Shown here: positions 1-8,452 of the stretch, one piece after another | Layout of the letters: the number at the start of each line of letters is the position of its first letter | Numbering within the stretch: position 1 is the stretch's first letter | Source: an uncultured Hyphomicrobiales bacterium | Lineage (GTDB): Bacteria; Pseudomonadota; Alphaproteobacteria; Rhizobiales; Beijerinckiaceae | Direction of reading: 5' to 3' | DNA length: 64,000 nt | Assembly: GCA_903847605.1 (NCBI GenBank) | Contig: CAINED010000084.1 | Span: 1 to 64,000 of the forward strand | The notes under the pieces: generated by a model | What the model was told of the DNA's origin: nothing | The model's database searches: none | The model's input: only the letters and a program-made list of their open reading frames with translations | Made by a program: the position numbers and the translations under genes

Positions 1-188
1 ATCGCGATGGAATCGTAGCCTTCCTTGAACTCCTTGCGGAAGAGCGCGCCGAGTTCCGGGTCGCGATCGATCACGCGATCGATGTGCTGCTTCACATTTG
101 CAAAGTTGCACGTTTGCGCTTGCGAAGCGCCGACGGCGAGACCGAGGCTGGCAAGCAGAGCGAGCAGGAGAGAAGCCGGACGAGTCAT
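1..188 (-). CDS. Exported protein of unknown function, N-terminal part only
   Basis: This reading frame starts with ATG at 188 and runs off the left edge, so only about 62 residues are visible. The first ~24 residues form a clear signal peptide (basic start, Leu/Ala-rich core, Ala-x-Ala-type end near SQAQ), so the product should be periplasmic or outer-membrane associated. The mature start contains one Cys and then a charged, helical-looking stretch with no motif I recognise. It lies just downstream of the quinoprotein dehydrogenase on the same strand (72-base gap) and may be co-transcribed with it, so a role in alcohol oxidation is possible but not shown. Confidence 0.55.
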   Translation of the reverse strand, partial: MTRPASLLLALLASLGLAVGASQAQTCNFANVKQHIDRVIDRDPELGALFRKEFKEGYDSIA

Positions 189-259
189 CTTTGTTCATCA
201 TGGAGTGCGCAAGAGGCCCGCCCCTGGGGACGAGCCTCCGGCTTTTCATCAACAGATAC

Positions 260-1948
260 TCAGCGCAGCCCGAACGTCCAGAGCGAAGCGCCTGCCGGCA
301 CATTCGCCAGATTGGGATCGCCCGCGCGCAGCGCGTAAACGCCGCCGATCCCGCTCATGACGGTGACATATTGCTTACCGTCCTTCTCCCAGGTGATGGG
401 CTGGCCGAGAATTCCCGACGGCGTCCGGAAGCTCCAGAGCAGCTTGCCGCTATCGGCGTCGAGCGCCTGGAATTCACCGGTCATCACGCCGGTGAACACG
501 ACATTGCCGGCGGTGACGAGAGTCGAGGACCAGTTCGGGCTCTGATACGGCTTCGACCACCGCTCCTTGCCCGTCATGGGATCGACGGCTTTCAAGAAGC
601 CGCGCACGTTGGGATCCTCGGTCACCGTCGTGCGCTTCACCGAACCGGGACCCGAGGGCTGGCCGGGCTTGAGAAGCTTCGCCTCGGGCGCCTCATACGT
701 CATCCCGATATGAATCGTGTTGATGTAGAGGAGGTTCTTGCCGGGATGATAGGCCATGTGCTGCCAGTTGGTGACGCCGGTCACCGACGGCCACACCGTC
801 ACGTTCTTGCCTTCCAGCGCGCCCCTGAAAACATCGTTCACCTTGGGGCGGCCTGTTGCAAGGTCCACGCCATCGGCCCAGTTGACGCGGCCGTAGGTAT
901 TGGCGGCGAGCAGCTTGCCGTCCTTGGCGTCGAGCACATAGAGGAAGCCGTTGCGATTGGCCTGCATGACAACCTTGCGCGGCTTGCCCTGCACGAGGAT
1001 GGTCGCGATGACGGGCGTCTGCACAGCGTCGTAATCGAACGGATCTTCCGGCGTCGTCTGATAGTACCAGACCGGCTCGCCTGTCTTCGGACGGAACGCG
1101 ATGATCGAATTCGTATGCAGGTTATCGCCCTTGCGGCCGCGCGGATTCCACGGCGACGGATTGCCGATGCCCCAATAGACGAGATCGTTTTCGGGATCGT
1201 AGCTGCCGGTCACCCAGCTCGAACCGCCACCCACCGTTGCGGATTCGCCGGCCCAGGTTTCGCTGCCCTTCTCGCCCTTGGCCGGAATCGTATGTTTCCG
1301 CCACAGATGTTTTCCGGTCTTTGGATCGAAGCCTTCGATGAAACCGCGAATGCCGTATTCCGCGCCGGCCACGCCCATGATGAGAACGCCGTTGGCGATC
1401 AGCGGCGCTGCCGTATAGGAAAAGCCGTTGGCCGCCGTCGCGCCGTCGGGCGAGGTTACTTTCCAGACTTCCTTGCCGGTCTTCGCGTCGAGCGCAACGA
1501 TCGTCATGTCGAGCAGCGCGCGAATGATGAGCCCTTCGTAGATCGCCGCGCCGCGATTGACGATACCGCAACATACGACACGCAGAACTTCCGGCGGATA
1601 ATCGTGATTGACGCGCCAGATCTGACGGCCGGTGATGGCGTCGATCGCGATCGTCGCATTGTGGATCGTCGTGTAGATCACGCCGTCCTTGACGACGGGA
1701 AAAGCTTCCGCGCCGCGGTTGTCCGTCAGCGCCAGACCCCATTTCGCCGTGAGGTTGGCGGCATTGCCCTTGTTGATCCGGTTCAGCGGGCTGTAGCGTT
1801 GGGCGTTGTAGCCCATGCCATAGACGAGAACGTCGCCGGGCGTGGTGTGATCCTTCAAGAGATCGGCGTCGCTCTGCGCGAATGCAACACCCGAACCAAA
1901 TGTCATGACAGCAGCCGCAAGCAGCTGCGCCGGCCTACCCTTAATCAT
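260..1948 (-). CDS. PQQ-dependent alcohol dehydrogenase (methanol/ethanol family), probably lanthanide type
   Basis: Periplasmic quinoprotein of 562 residues with an N-terminal signal peptide ending near AFAQS. ATG at 1948 was chosen because AGGAGG precedes it; longer in-frame starts lack this. The family hallmarks are visible: vicinal Cys126-Cys127, which form the disulfide ring over PQQ; a GAEYG motif supplying the metal-binding Glu; GNPSPWN supplying the Asn; and repeated propeller tryptophan motifs such as GKEVWKV. The catalytic Asp305 is followed by Tyr306 and Asp307. The extra Asp two residues downstream is the signature of lanthanide-dependent enzymes (XoxF, PedH), whereas calcium enzymes have Ala or Ser there. 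There is no fused cytochrome c domain, so a separate cytochrome acceptor is needed, and none is in the window. The alcohol substrate is unknown. Confidence 0.93.
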   Translation of the reverse strand: MIKGRPAQLLAAAVMTFGSGVAFAQSDADLLKDHTTPGDVLVYGMGYNAQRYSPLNRINKGNAANLTAKWGLALTDNRGAEAFPVVKDGVIYTTIHNATIAIDAITGRQIWRVNHDYPPEVLRVVCCGIVNRGAAIYEGLIIRALLDMTIVALDAKTGKEVWKVTSPDGATAANGFSYTAAPLIANGVLIMGVAGAEYGIRGFIEGFDPKTGKHLWRKHTIPAKGEKGSETWAGESATVGGGSSWVTGSYDPENDLVYWGIGNPSPWNPRGRKGDNLHTNSIIAFRPKTGEPVWYYQTTPEDPFDYDAVQTPVIATILVQGKPRKVVMQANRNGFLYVLDAKDGKLLAANTYGRVNWADGVDLATGRPKVNDVFRGALEGKNVTVWPSVTGVTNWQHMAYHPGKNLLYINTIHIGMTYEAPEAKLLKPGQPSGPGSVKRTTVTEDPNVRGFLKAVDPMTGKERWSKPYQSPNWSSTLVTAGNVVFTGVMTGEFQALDADSGKLLWSFRTPSGILGQPITWEKDGKQYVTVMSGIGGVYALRAGDPNLANVPAGASLWTFGLR

Positions 1949-2077
1949 CGGTATTCCTCCTGATCGCGCGCCCGGCCGCCGCTTCCTTCGCACGGCTTAT
2001 TTTTATGGCGTCCGTCCCTCTGCCGCAGCCCGAGCGCCGGCGCATTACGGCTCAGCTCAACTCGGCTGTAAAGACAA

Positions 2078-2134
2078 AAATTTCGCGGTGGAAATTTGCA
2101 TTGAATATTGCACGCGATTGTTGCGCTGCAATAT
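2078..2134. promoter_or_regulatory. Two inverted repeats upstream of the quinoprotein dehydrogenase
   Basis: AAATTTC at 2078-2084 is mirrored by GAAATTT at 2091-2097 (7 bp, 6-base spacer). ATATTGCA at 2105-2112 is mirrored by TGCAATAT at 2127-2134 (8 bp, 14-base spacer). They lie 130-186 bases upstream of the dehydrogenase start and abut the stop codon of the upstream ABC ATPase gene. They are AT-rich in a GC-rich setting and have no T-run, so operators are more likely than a terminator. This is inference from symmetry only. Confidence 0.35.
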
Positions 2135-2892
2135 CAACGCGACGTCGGCGGCTTCTTCACAGTCAAATCGAGAAATGCAGCTTCGATGTTCGGCTTTCCG
2201 CTGCGCGCCAGAAAAGTATCGGGCGTGCTGTCATTCAACAGATGACCATTGTGCAGCACAACAATCCGGCTCGCGCCGCCGACCTCTTCGCAGAGATGCG
2301 TTGCCCAGAGCACTGCGATCTTGCGCTCGTTGCAGAGTGCATGCACGAGCCGCAATATATCCGCGCGGCTGGCGGGATCGAGACCGACTGTGGGCTCGTC
2401 CATCAGCAGAATGCGCACGTCATGCATCAGCGCGCGGGCGAGTTCGACCTTGCGGCGATTGCCTCCGGAAAGAGTTGCTGCCTTCACGTGTTCGCTGCCG
2501 GACAGACCGACATTCGCCAGTTCGCGCGCGATCCGTTTGCCGGCCTCTGCGCGCGAAAGCCCATGCAATCCCGCATGAAAATGAAGATTGCCCGCGACGG
2601 TCAATTCGAGATCGAGCGTCGGCTGCTGAAACACGATCCCGAGTCCCGCGAGCGCCGGCACGGGATCGCGCGCCATGTCGTGGCTATCGACAACGATGCG
2701 GCCGCTGTCCGCCACGAACAATCCCGACAACATTTGAAACAAGGTCGACTTGCCCGCACCATTGGGGCCGAGCAGCGCAACGAATTCTCCACGCGCGACA
2801 TCGAAGGAAATAGTGTCCAGGGCCTTGACGGGCCCGTAGCTCTTGCTCACGTCAGATATGCGAAGAGCCAAATCCGCGGCGCCGACGTCCAC
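2134..2892 (-). CDS. ABC transporter ATP-binding protein, PQQ-alcohol-dehydrogenase-associated type
   Basis: A 252-residue ATPase with a complete set of motifs: Walker A GPNGAGKST near residue 41, Q-loop in VFQQPT, signature LSGGN, Walker B ILLMDEP and the H-loop His in WATHL. It resembles the exporter-like ATPases (PedA-like, TIGR03864 family as I recall) encoded beside PQQ alcohol dehydrogenases. Its likely membrane partner is the ABC-2-type permease at 5197-6003. It is transcribed on the minus strand with the dehydrogenase, whereas its presumed partners (propeller protein, binding protein, permease) are divergent on the plus strand, so the system is split over two transcripts. The transported substrate is unknown. 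Confidence 0.88.
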   Translation of the reverse strand: MDVGAADLALRISDVSKSYGPVKALDTISFDVARGEFVALLGPNGAGKSTLFQMLSGLFVADSGRIVVDSHDMARDPVPALAGLGIVFQQPTLDLELTVAGNLHFHAGLHGLSRAEAGKRIARELANVGLSGSEHVKAATLSGGNRRKVELARALMHDVRILLMDEPTVGLDPASRADILRLVHALCNERKIAVLWATHLCEEVGGASRIVVLHNGHLLNDSTPDTFLARSGKPNIEAAFLDLTVKKPPTSR

Positions 2893-2982
2893 ATCGCCTC
2901 CCTCGAACGCCTATTGCTAGGCCTGCCTCTCTGCCTATAATCGCGCCCAAGTTTCGAAGCAACACGGAGCGTGGAGGGAGCA

Positions 2983-3972
2983 TTGGCGCCGGTCAGATAT
3001 TTTTGCGCGCTTTTTTTTGCTGTCACGATGTCGCTGTCGTCGGCTGGAGATCTGTTGGCCAAGGGAACCGGCCTGATCTTCGTCAGCAATGAAAAATCGG
3101 ACACGATCACTGTCATCGACCCTGCCACCGACAAGATCGTGCAGACCATCGCAACCGCGAAGCGCCCGCGCGACATGCATTTTTCCGCCGACAAGACACA
3201 GCTCTTCGTCGCCTGCGGCAATTCGAACGTCATTCAGGTGATCGACGTCGCAAGCCTGAAAGTGATCCGCACCATCGAGACAGGCGACAGCCCCGAAACT
3301 TTCGCAATCGACCACGCGAACCAGCGCATCTATGTCACGAACGAGGAAGACAACAACGTCGCGGCCATCGACCTTGCCTCCGGCAAGACCTCGTTCACGG
3401 TCAAGACGGGCAACGAGCCCGAAGGCGTGATCGTCGCGCCCGATGGGAAATCGATTTTCGTCACCTCGGAGGCAGCGAATGTCGTTCATCGCATCGATAT
3501 CGAGTCACGAAAGATCGTCGCGGATATCGTAACGGGCACACGCCCGCGCCGGTTCGCGATTTCCGCCGATGGCAAGGAGCTGTGGGTCACGACAGAGCTT
3601 TCCGGCGAAGTTCACATCATCGACATTGCAACATCGCAAGCGCGGGAAAAGATCGAGTTTTTGCCGCCGGGCATGCGCAAGACCGACGTGACGCCGGTTG
3701 GCCTCACATTCTCGCCTGATGGCAAGACCGTGTGGGTCGGCCTCGGCCGCGCCAATCACGTCGCGGTCATCGATGCGCCGTCGCGCAAGGTGACGCATTA
3801 TGTTCTGACGGGCCAGCGCGCCTGGGGCGTACGCACAAGCGCCGACGGAAAACGCGTGTATGTCGCCAACGGTCTGGGCGACGACGTCACGGTCATCGAC
3901 GCCGTCGCACGCAAGGCGTTGAAGTCGATCCCCGTCGGGAAAGTGCCCTGGGGCGTCGTCATCGATGACTGA
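2983..3972 (+). CDS. YVTN-type beta-propeller protein associated with PQQ-dependent catabolism
   Basis: An exported propeller of about 329 residues built from repeats such as IFVSNEKSDTITVIDPAT and VYVANGLGDDVTVID, the YVTN/NHL-like pattern of the PQQ-catabolism propeller family (TIGR03866 as I recall). A signal peptide precedes the first repeat. The start is ambiguous: TTG at 2983 has GGAGGGAG a few bases upstream and gives a cleaner signal peptide; GTG at 2971 would add four residues. It begins a plus-strand operon and overlaps the next gene by 8 bases. The role is probably periplasmic, assisting the dehydrogenase or its ABC system, but the biochemical activity is not established. Confidence 0.85.
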   Translation: MAPVRYFCALFFAVTMSLSSAGDLLAKGTGLIFVSNEKSDTITVIDPATDKIVQTIATAKRPRDMHFSADKTQLFVACGNSNVIQVIDVASLKVIRTIETGDSPETFAIDHANQRIYVTNEEDNNVAAIDLASGKTSFTVKTGNEPEGVIVAPDGKSIFVTSEAANVVHRIDIESRKIVADIVTGTRPRRFAISADGKELWVTTELSGEVHIIDIATSQAREKIEFLPPGMRKTDVTPVGLTFSPDGKTVWVGLGRANHVAVIDAPSRKVTHYVLTGQRAWGVRTSADGKRVYVANGLGDDVTVIDAVARKALKSIPVGKVPWGVVIDD

Positions 3973-5197
3973 TTGGAAAGGACGCTGTCGCAAACGATCC
4001 GTTCTCTTGTGGCTTGCTTGCACCCTCGTGTCCTCGAACGCGATGGCGCAGCAAACCCCGGCCGAGAAACCTGCGGCAATTGTCATTGGCTTCCTCGAAC
4101 TGGAAAACGATCCGCGGCACAGCTCCCTTACCGCCTACGGGCGGCTGGTGATCCGCGAACGCGCGTCGCCGTTCGATGGCGTGCGCGCGGGTATCGAAGA
4201 AGCGGCGACTGCGGGCCGGATCGCCAATGCCGAATTCGAGGCCATCAGAATACCTTTGAAGGATGCGCGCGATGCGCCCGATGCCTTGCGCCGCGCCATG
4301 TCCGAGCGGCAGGTGCGCTATTTCATCGCCGATCTTCCCTCGGCCGCCTATGCGCCCTTGTTGAGCGAGGCGCGAAGCAAAAATGTCCTTCTGTTCAACA
4401 TTTCGGAAATCGACGACGATTTGCGCGGCAAGTCCTGCGCGCGCGAACTGGTTCATGTCATCCCGAGCCGCGCCATGCTGGCGGATGCGCTCGTGCAATT
4501 TCTGGTCGCGCGCAACTGGAAGAATGTTCTTGTGCTGGAAGGGCCCGATCCCGAAGATCACATATTGACCCAGGCCTTTGCGCGCAGCATGAAGAAATTC
4601 GGCGCGCGCATCGTGGCGCAGAAAACTTTCGTTTCCGGCAACGATCCACGCCAGCGGGACAGCAACAATCCGGCGTTGCTGACCGCAAGTTCGTCGGACT
4701 ACGACGCCATCTTCGTCGCCGACGCGCGTCTCGATCTTGCGCGAGACATCAACTATCGCACGTCCCGGCCGCGCCCCCTTGTCGGCGCCATCGGTCTTGA
4801 AGCCGGCGCCTGGAACTGGACGTGGGAACGCAATGGCGGACCTCAGGTCAATTCGGCCTTCCGCAGGATTTCGCGCGGCCGAAAGATGCAGGACACCGAC
4901 TGGGCCGGCTGGATGGCCGTGAAGATGATTGCTGAAGCCACGCTGCGAAAGGGCGCGGCGGACTTTGCGCAACAACGGGACTTCATCGTCAACGAGGGAC
5001 GGTTCGATGGCGCCAAGGGCGCGGCGCTAAGTGTAAGGCCGTGGGACAGACAATTGCGGCAACAGATTTTTATGGCGACGAGCGATGCAGTGGCGGGCGT
5101 CGCGCCCATGCCGGGCTTTCTGCATCAGACGGAGACGCTCGATACTCTGGGCTTCGACAGCCGCGAAAGCGTGTGCAAACTCGAAAGGGCCGGCTGA
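3965..5197 (+). CDS. Periplasmic binding protein of the PQQ-associated ABC system
   Basis: This 410-residue protein has a signal peptide (cleavage near AMAQQ) and a two-lobed periplasmic-binding-protein layout related to the Leu/Ile/Val-binding superfamily. It matches in context and pattern the binding proteins encoded with PQQ alcohol dehydrogenases (TIGR03863 family as I recall). It overlaps the propeller gene by 8 bases and its stop codon overlaps the permease ATG, so the three are translationally coupled. The ligand is unknown; an alcohol, its oxidation product or a metal complex are all conceivable. The tail SRESVCKLERAG contains a lone Cys. Confidence 0.85.
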   Translation: MTDWKGRCRKRSVLLWLACTLVSSNAMAQQTPAEKPAAIVIGFLELENDPRHSSLTAYGRLVIRERASPFDGVRAGIEEAATAGRIANAEFEAIRIPLKDARDAPDALRRAMSERQVRYFIADLPSAAYAPLLSEARSKNVLLFNISEIDDDLRGKSCARELVHVIPSRAMLADALVQFLVARNWKNVLVLEGPDPEDHILTQAFARSMKKFGARIVAQKTFVSGNDPRQRDSNNPALLTASSSDYDAIFVADARLDLARDINYRTSRPRPLVGAIGLEAGAWNWTWERNGGPQVNSAFRRISRGRKMQDTDWAGWMAVKMIAEATLRKGAADFAQQRDFIVNEGRFDGAKGAALSVRPWDRQLRQQIFMATSDAVAGVAPMPGFLHQTETLDTLGFDSRESVCKLERAG

Positions 5198-6003
5198 TGC
5201 TCGTGCATGCCTTTCGCGCCTTTCGCGCGATCACGACGAGAGAGGTCGTCAAATTCGCGCAGCAGCGCGGGCGTCTGTTGTCGGGCGTCGTGCGGCCGCT
5301 ATTGTGGCTGATCGTCTTCGGCGCCGGGTTTCACAATGTCTTCGGCGTTTCCATCATCCCGCCCTATACGACCTACATCACCTATCAGGTCTATATGGTC
5401 CCCGGACTCATCGGCATCGTCCTGCTCTTCAACGGCATGCTGTCTTCTCTCGCCATGGTTTACGACCGCGAGATGGGAATCATGCGCCTGCTGCTGACGT
5501 CGCCCCTGCCGCGCTGGGTTCTGCTGCTGTGCAAGCTGCTCGCAGGCGCGGTTCTGTCGGTCTTGCAGGCCTATACGTTTCTGGCTGCCTGCATCCTGTT
5601 CGGCGTGACCTTCGAATGGTGGAGCTGGCTGTCCGTGCTGCCGGCGATCTTTGCGGGCGCCCTGCTGATGGGATCGACGGGTCTCTTGCTGTCGGTCTAT
5701 GTCAAGCAGATGGAGAATTTCGCCGGCGCCATGAACTTCGTGATATTTCCCATGTTCTTCATCTCATCGGCTCTCTTTCCGCTCTGGAAACTCAGGGAAA
5801 GCGGTGCCGAATATGTCTGGCTCGCCGCCGTGATCAATCCGTTCACCTATGCGGTCGAACTGATCCGGCACGCGCTTTACGGCATGTTCGAGCCGCTTTC
5901 GGCCTTCGTCGTCGCGTGTACCGCGATCTTCTTCTTCTTTCTGGCGGTGCTGGGTTATGATCCTCAACGAGGGTTGATCCGGCGCGCGCGCCAAACGGCA
6001 TGA
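5197..6003 (+). CDS. ABC-2-type permease of the PQQ-associated ABC system (PedC-like)
   Basis: A 268-residue integral membrane protein with about six hydrophobic segments. ATG at 5197 overlaps the previous stop (ATGA arrangement) and was preferred to a longer upstream frame that runs inside the binding-protein gene. The cytoplasmic stretch YDREMGIMRLLLTSPLPR is the typical ABC-2 coupling region. ABC-2 permeases usually export, so its pairing with a periplasmic binding protein is unusual but characteristic of this PQQ-linked system. Its ATPase should be the divergent gene at 2134-2892. Confidence 0.87.
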   Translation: MLVHAFRAFRAITTREVVKFAQQRGRLLSGVVRPLLWLIVFGAGFHNVFGVSIIPPYTTYITYQVYMVPGLIGIVLLFNGMLSSLAMVYDREMGIMRLLLTSPLPRWVLLLCKLLAGAVLSVLQAYTFLAACILFGVTFEWWSWLSVLPAIFAGALLMGSTGLLLSVYVKQMENFAGAMNFVIFPMFFISSALFPLWKLRESGAEYVWLAAVINPFTYAVELIRHALYGMFEPLSAFVVACTAIFFFFLAVLGYDPQRGLIRRARQTA

Positions 6004-6025
6004 TGGAACGACCGGGGCTCGACGG

Positions 6026-7000
6026 ATGAAACGGATGCGCTGGCTATTCCTTCTTGCTCTCGCCTGGATGGCGTCAGCGCCCTCGCATGCCGCCGATCGC
6101 ATCCGGATCGCCGCCCAGAAAACCGGAACGCTGGCGTGGGAACTCGATGTCGTTCGTACGCACGGACTCGACAGGAAGGCCGGACTGCAACTTGAAACTG
6201 TCTTTCTGGCCAGCCCAGAAGCGCAGAAGATTGCGCTGAAAGCAGGCAATGCCGACATCGTCGTGGCCGACATCACCTGGGTTGCACGCGAACGCGCGCT
6301 CGGCGGTACGCTGAAATTTTATCCTTTTTCGACAGCGCTCGGATCGGTCCTCGTGCCGCAGAATTCCGCCATCCGCACGCTCGCGGACCTGCGCGGCCGC
6401 AAGCTCGCCATCGGCGGCGGCCCGCTCGACAAGAGCTGGATATTCTTGCGCGCACATTTATTGCGCGAGGGGATCGATCTGACGAAAGACGCCACGCTTG
6501 TGTTCGGAGCGCCCGCCCTGCTTTCGGAAAAAGCGCGGCAGGGCGAGGTGGACGCCATTCTCAACTACTGGAACTTCAACGCCGCGCTGGAAAGCCGGGG
6601 CTTTCGTATCCTGGCCAGCGCAGCCGAACTCCAGCGCCTTGCCGGCGTCGAAAAACCCGTCGCCACGCTGGGATATGTTTTCGAAGGCGAGTGGGCGGAG
6701 AAAAATGCGGACACGCTGAAACGCTTTCTCGTCGCGATGCGCGAGGCCAAGGAGATTCTCGGCGCGTCGGACGCAGAATGGAAACGTCTCGCGCCAACGC
6801 TACGCGCCGAAAACGATGCCATGCTGGACGTGATGCGCAGGCGTTATCGCGAGGGAATCCCGTCGCGCTCGATTTCAGATGAAATCGCCGATACGCGCAA
6901 ACTCTTCGACGTGCTCGTCGCATCCGGCGGGAAATCGCTCATGGGCAATGTCCGCGCACTCGACGCCGCGATCTATTACACGCCGGGCTCGGGAAGCTGA
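6026..7000 (+). CDS. ABC transporter substrate-binding protein, NitT/TauT (SsuA-like) type
   Basis: This 324-residue exported protein has a signal peptide ending near SHAAD. The motif order is typical of nitrate/taurine/sulfonate-type binding proteins: IRIAAQKTGTLAWELDVV at the start, GNADIVVADITW, LRGRKLAIGGG, and GEVDAILNYWNF in the hinge region. It starts 22 bases after the permease and is followed by its own permease (ATGA overlap at 6998-7002) and ATPase, so the six genes from 2983 to 8431 may form one transcript. The substrate is unknown. Genes of this type often sit next to PQQ dehydrogenase clusters, which suggests a small organic nutrient or cofactor. Confidence 0.85.
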   Translation: MKRMRWLFLLALAWMASAPSHAADRIRIAAQKTGTLAWELDVVRTHGLDRKAGLQLETVFLASPEAQKIALKAGNADIVVADITWVARERALGGTLKFYPFSTALGSVLVPQNSAIRTLADLRGRKLAIGGGPLDKSWIFLRAHLLREGIDLTKDATLVFGAPALLSEKARQGEVDAILNYWNFNAALESRGFRILASAAELQRLAGVEKPVATLGYVFEGEWAEKNADTLKRFLVAMREAKEILGASDAEWKRLAPTLRAENDAMLDVMRRRYREGIPSRSISDEIADTRKLFDVLVASGGKSLMGNVRALDAAIYYTPGSGS

Positions 7001-7740
7001 TGTTCGTTCGCGCCCTTTCGCTCCTCGCCTTCGTGGCGGTCTGGCAACTGGCGTCGCTGGGCGCAGGCGCGCGCCTGTTGCCGCCGCCCGCCGAGGTTCT
7101 GGCCCTCCTTGTCGAGGAAGCAAAGACCGGCAGCCTGCTTGCCAATCTCGGCGTAACGCTCTTGCGCGTTCTGACCGCTTTTGCGCTCGCGATGATCCTC
7201 GGCGCCTTGATCGGCCTCACGATGGGCCGTTCGGCGCGCATCGACCGGGCGGCCGACAGCTGGCTTGTCATCCTGCTCAATCTTCCGGCGCTTGTCGTCA
7301 TCGTGCTCTGCTACATCTGGTTCGGGCTGACTGAGGCTGCCGCGATCCTCGCCGTCGCGCTCAACAAGATCCCCAACACGATCGTCACGATCCGCGAAGG
7401 CGCGCGCGCCGCGGATCGCGGCCTCGACGATATGGCGCAAGTGTTTCAACTCTCGCGCTGGACGACTTTCCGGCAGGTGCTGCTGCCGCAACTAGCGCCC
7501 TACCTCGCCGCCGCCAGCCGCTCGGGCCTTTCGCTGATCTGGAAGATTGTGCTTGTAGTGGAGTTGCTCGGCCGCCCCAATGGCGTCGGCTTCGAAATCG
7601 GAACGGCCTTCCAGCTTTTCGACGTTGCGCGCATTCTGGCCTATGCCTTCGCCTTCATCCTCGTCATGCTGGCGATCGAACTTCTTCTGGTGCAGCCCTT
7701 TGAACGATACACGACGCGCTGGCGGCCACGGCCGGCTTGA
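7000..7740 (+). CDS. ABC transporter permease, NitT/TauT (SsuC-like) type
   Basis: A 246-residue membrane protein with about six transmembrane segments. The BPD_transp_1 coupling loop is visible around REGARAADRGLDDMAQVF and ends in VLLPQLAPYLAAASRSG, the usual EAA-type motif of SsuC/TauC permeases. The start codon overlaps the stop of the binding-protein gene, indicating translational coupling. It should form the channel with the 6026-7000 binding protein and the following ATPase. Confidence 0.88.
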   Translation: MFVRALSLLAFVAVWQLASLGAGARLLPPPAEVLALLVEEAKTGSLLANLGVTLLRVLTAFALAMILGALIGLTMGRSARIDRAADSWLVILLNLPALVVIVLCYIWFGLTEAAAILAVALNKIPNTIVTIREGARAADRGLDDMAQVFQLSRWTTFRQVLLPQLAPYLAAASRSGLSLIWKIVLVVELLGRPNGVGFEIGTAFQLFDVARILAYAFAFILVMLAIELLLVQPFERYTTRWRPRPA

Positions 7741-8431
7741 ATGCCGCATTGATCGGAAGATCCTGCGCGCGGCCTCCGGCTCCGCGCGCACCTTGTTTCG
7801 CGATCTCTCGTTTCATGTGGCGGAAGGACAAGTGCTGGCGCTCGTGGGGCCGTCCGGCTGCGGCAAGACCACGTTGCTGCGCATGATCGCAGGTCTCGAC
7901 AGGGACTTTGACGGCGAAATCACGGGGCTCTCGGACCGGCGCATCGGGATGGTGTTTCAGGAGCCAAATCTTCTGCCCTGGCGCAACGTCGAAGAGAATG
8001 TCCGCCTCGTCGCGCCTGACATGACCAATGACGCATTGCTGGATCTTCTCGCCAATCTCGGCCTTGCCGATCATCGGCGTCATTTCCCCGGCGAATTGTC
8101 GCTCGGTCTCGCCCGCCGCGTCGCCATCGCGCGCGCGCTCGCCTATCGGCCGCAGCTTCTCGTTCTCGACGAACCTTTTGCCTCGCTCGACCGGTCGCTC
8201 GCCATCCGCCTGCGCGATGATATCGTGAAACTCGTCGTCGACCAGCGGCTGACGGCGCTGTTGGTCAGTCATGATCTCGATGACGCCATCGCGATGGCCG
8301 ATCGCATCGCGGTGATGTCGGGCACGCCGACGCGCTTCGCGACCGAGATCGGAATTGCAAATCCTCGCAGCGCCATGACCGCTGCAGAGATCGAGGCGAT
8401 CAAGGCGGAGATTGCCAAGGGCTTTGCCTGA
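7700..8431 (+). CDS. ABC transporter ATP-binding protein, SsuB-like, with altered signature motif
   Basis: The ATPase partner of the preceding permease. Walker A GPSGCGKTT, Q-loop VFQEPNLLPW, Walker B LLVLDEPFASLD and H-loop VSHD are intact. The ABC signature reads LSLGL instead of the usual LSGGM/Q. The start is uncertain: no ATG lies near the expected N-terminus; TTG at 7700 (overlapping the permease by 41 bases) is my best choice, and ATT at 7748 or an upstream ATG at 7643 are alternatives. From 7700 the product would be about 243 residues, a normal length. The following gene is convergent. Confidence 0.8.
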   Translation: MNDTRRAGGHGRLECRIDRKILRAASGSARTLFRDLSFHVAEGQVLALVGPSGCGKTTLLRMIAGLDRDFDGEITGLSDRRIGMVFQEPNLLPWRNVEENVRLVAPDMTNDALLDLLANLGLADHRRHFPGELSLGLARRVAIARALAYRPQLLVLDEPFASLDRSLAIRLRDDIVKLVVDQRLTALLVSHDLDDAIAMADRIAVMSGTPTRFATEIGIANPRSAMTAAEIEAIKAEIAKGFA

Positions 8432-8452
8432 CGACACCAGCTTGCTAGCGCG

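Noticed and set aside
98-1963. A 621-residue plus-strand open frame opposite the quinoprotein gene
   Set aside because: It is the antisense shadow of the dehydrogenase: Arg/Ala/His-rich, no domain, no ribosome-binding site, and the minus strand carries a complete recognised enzyme.
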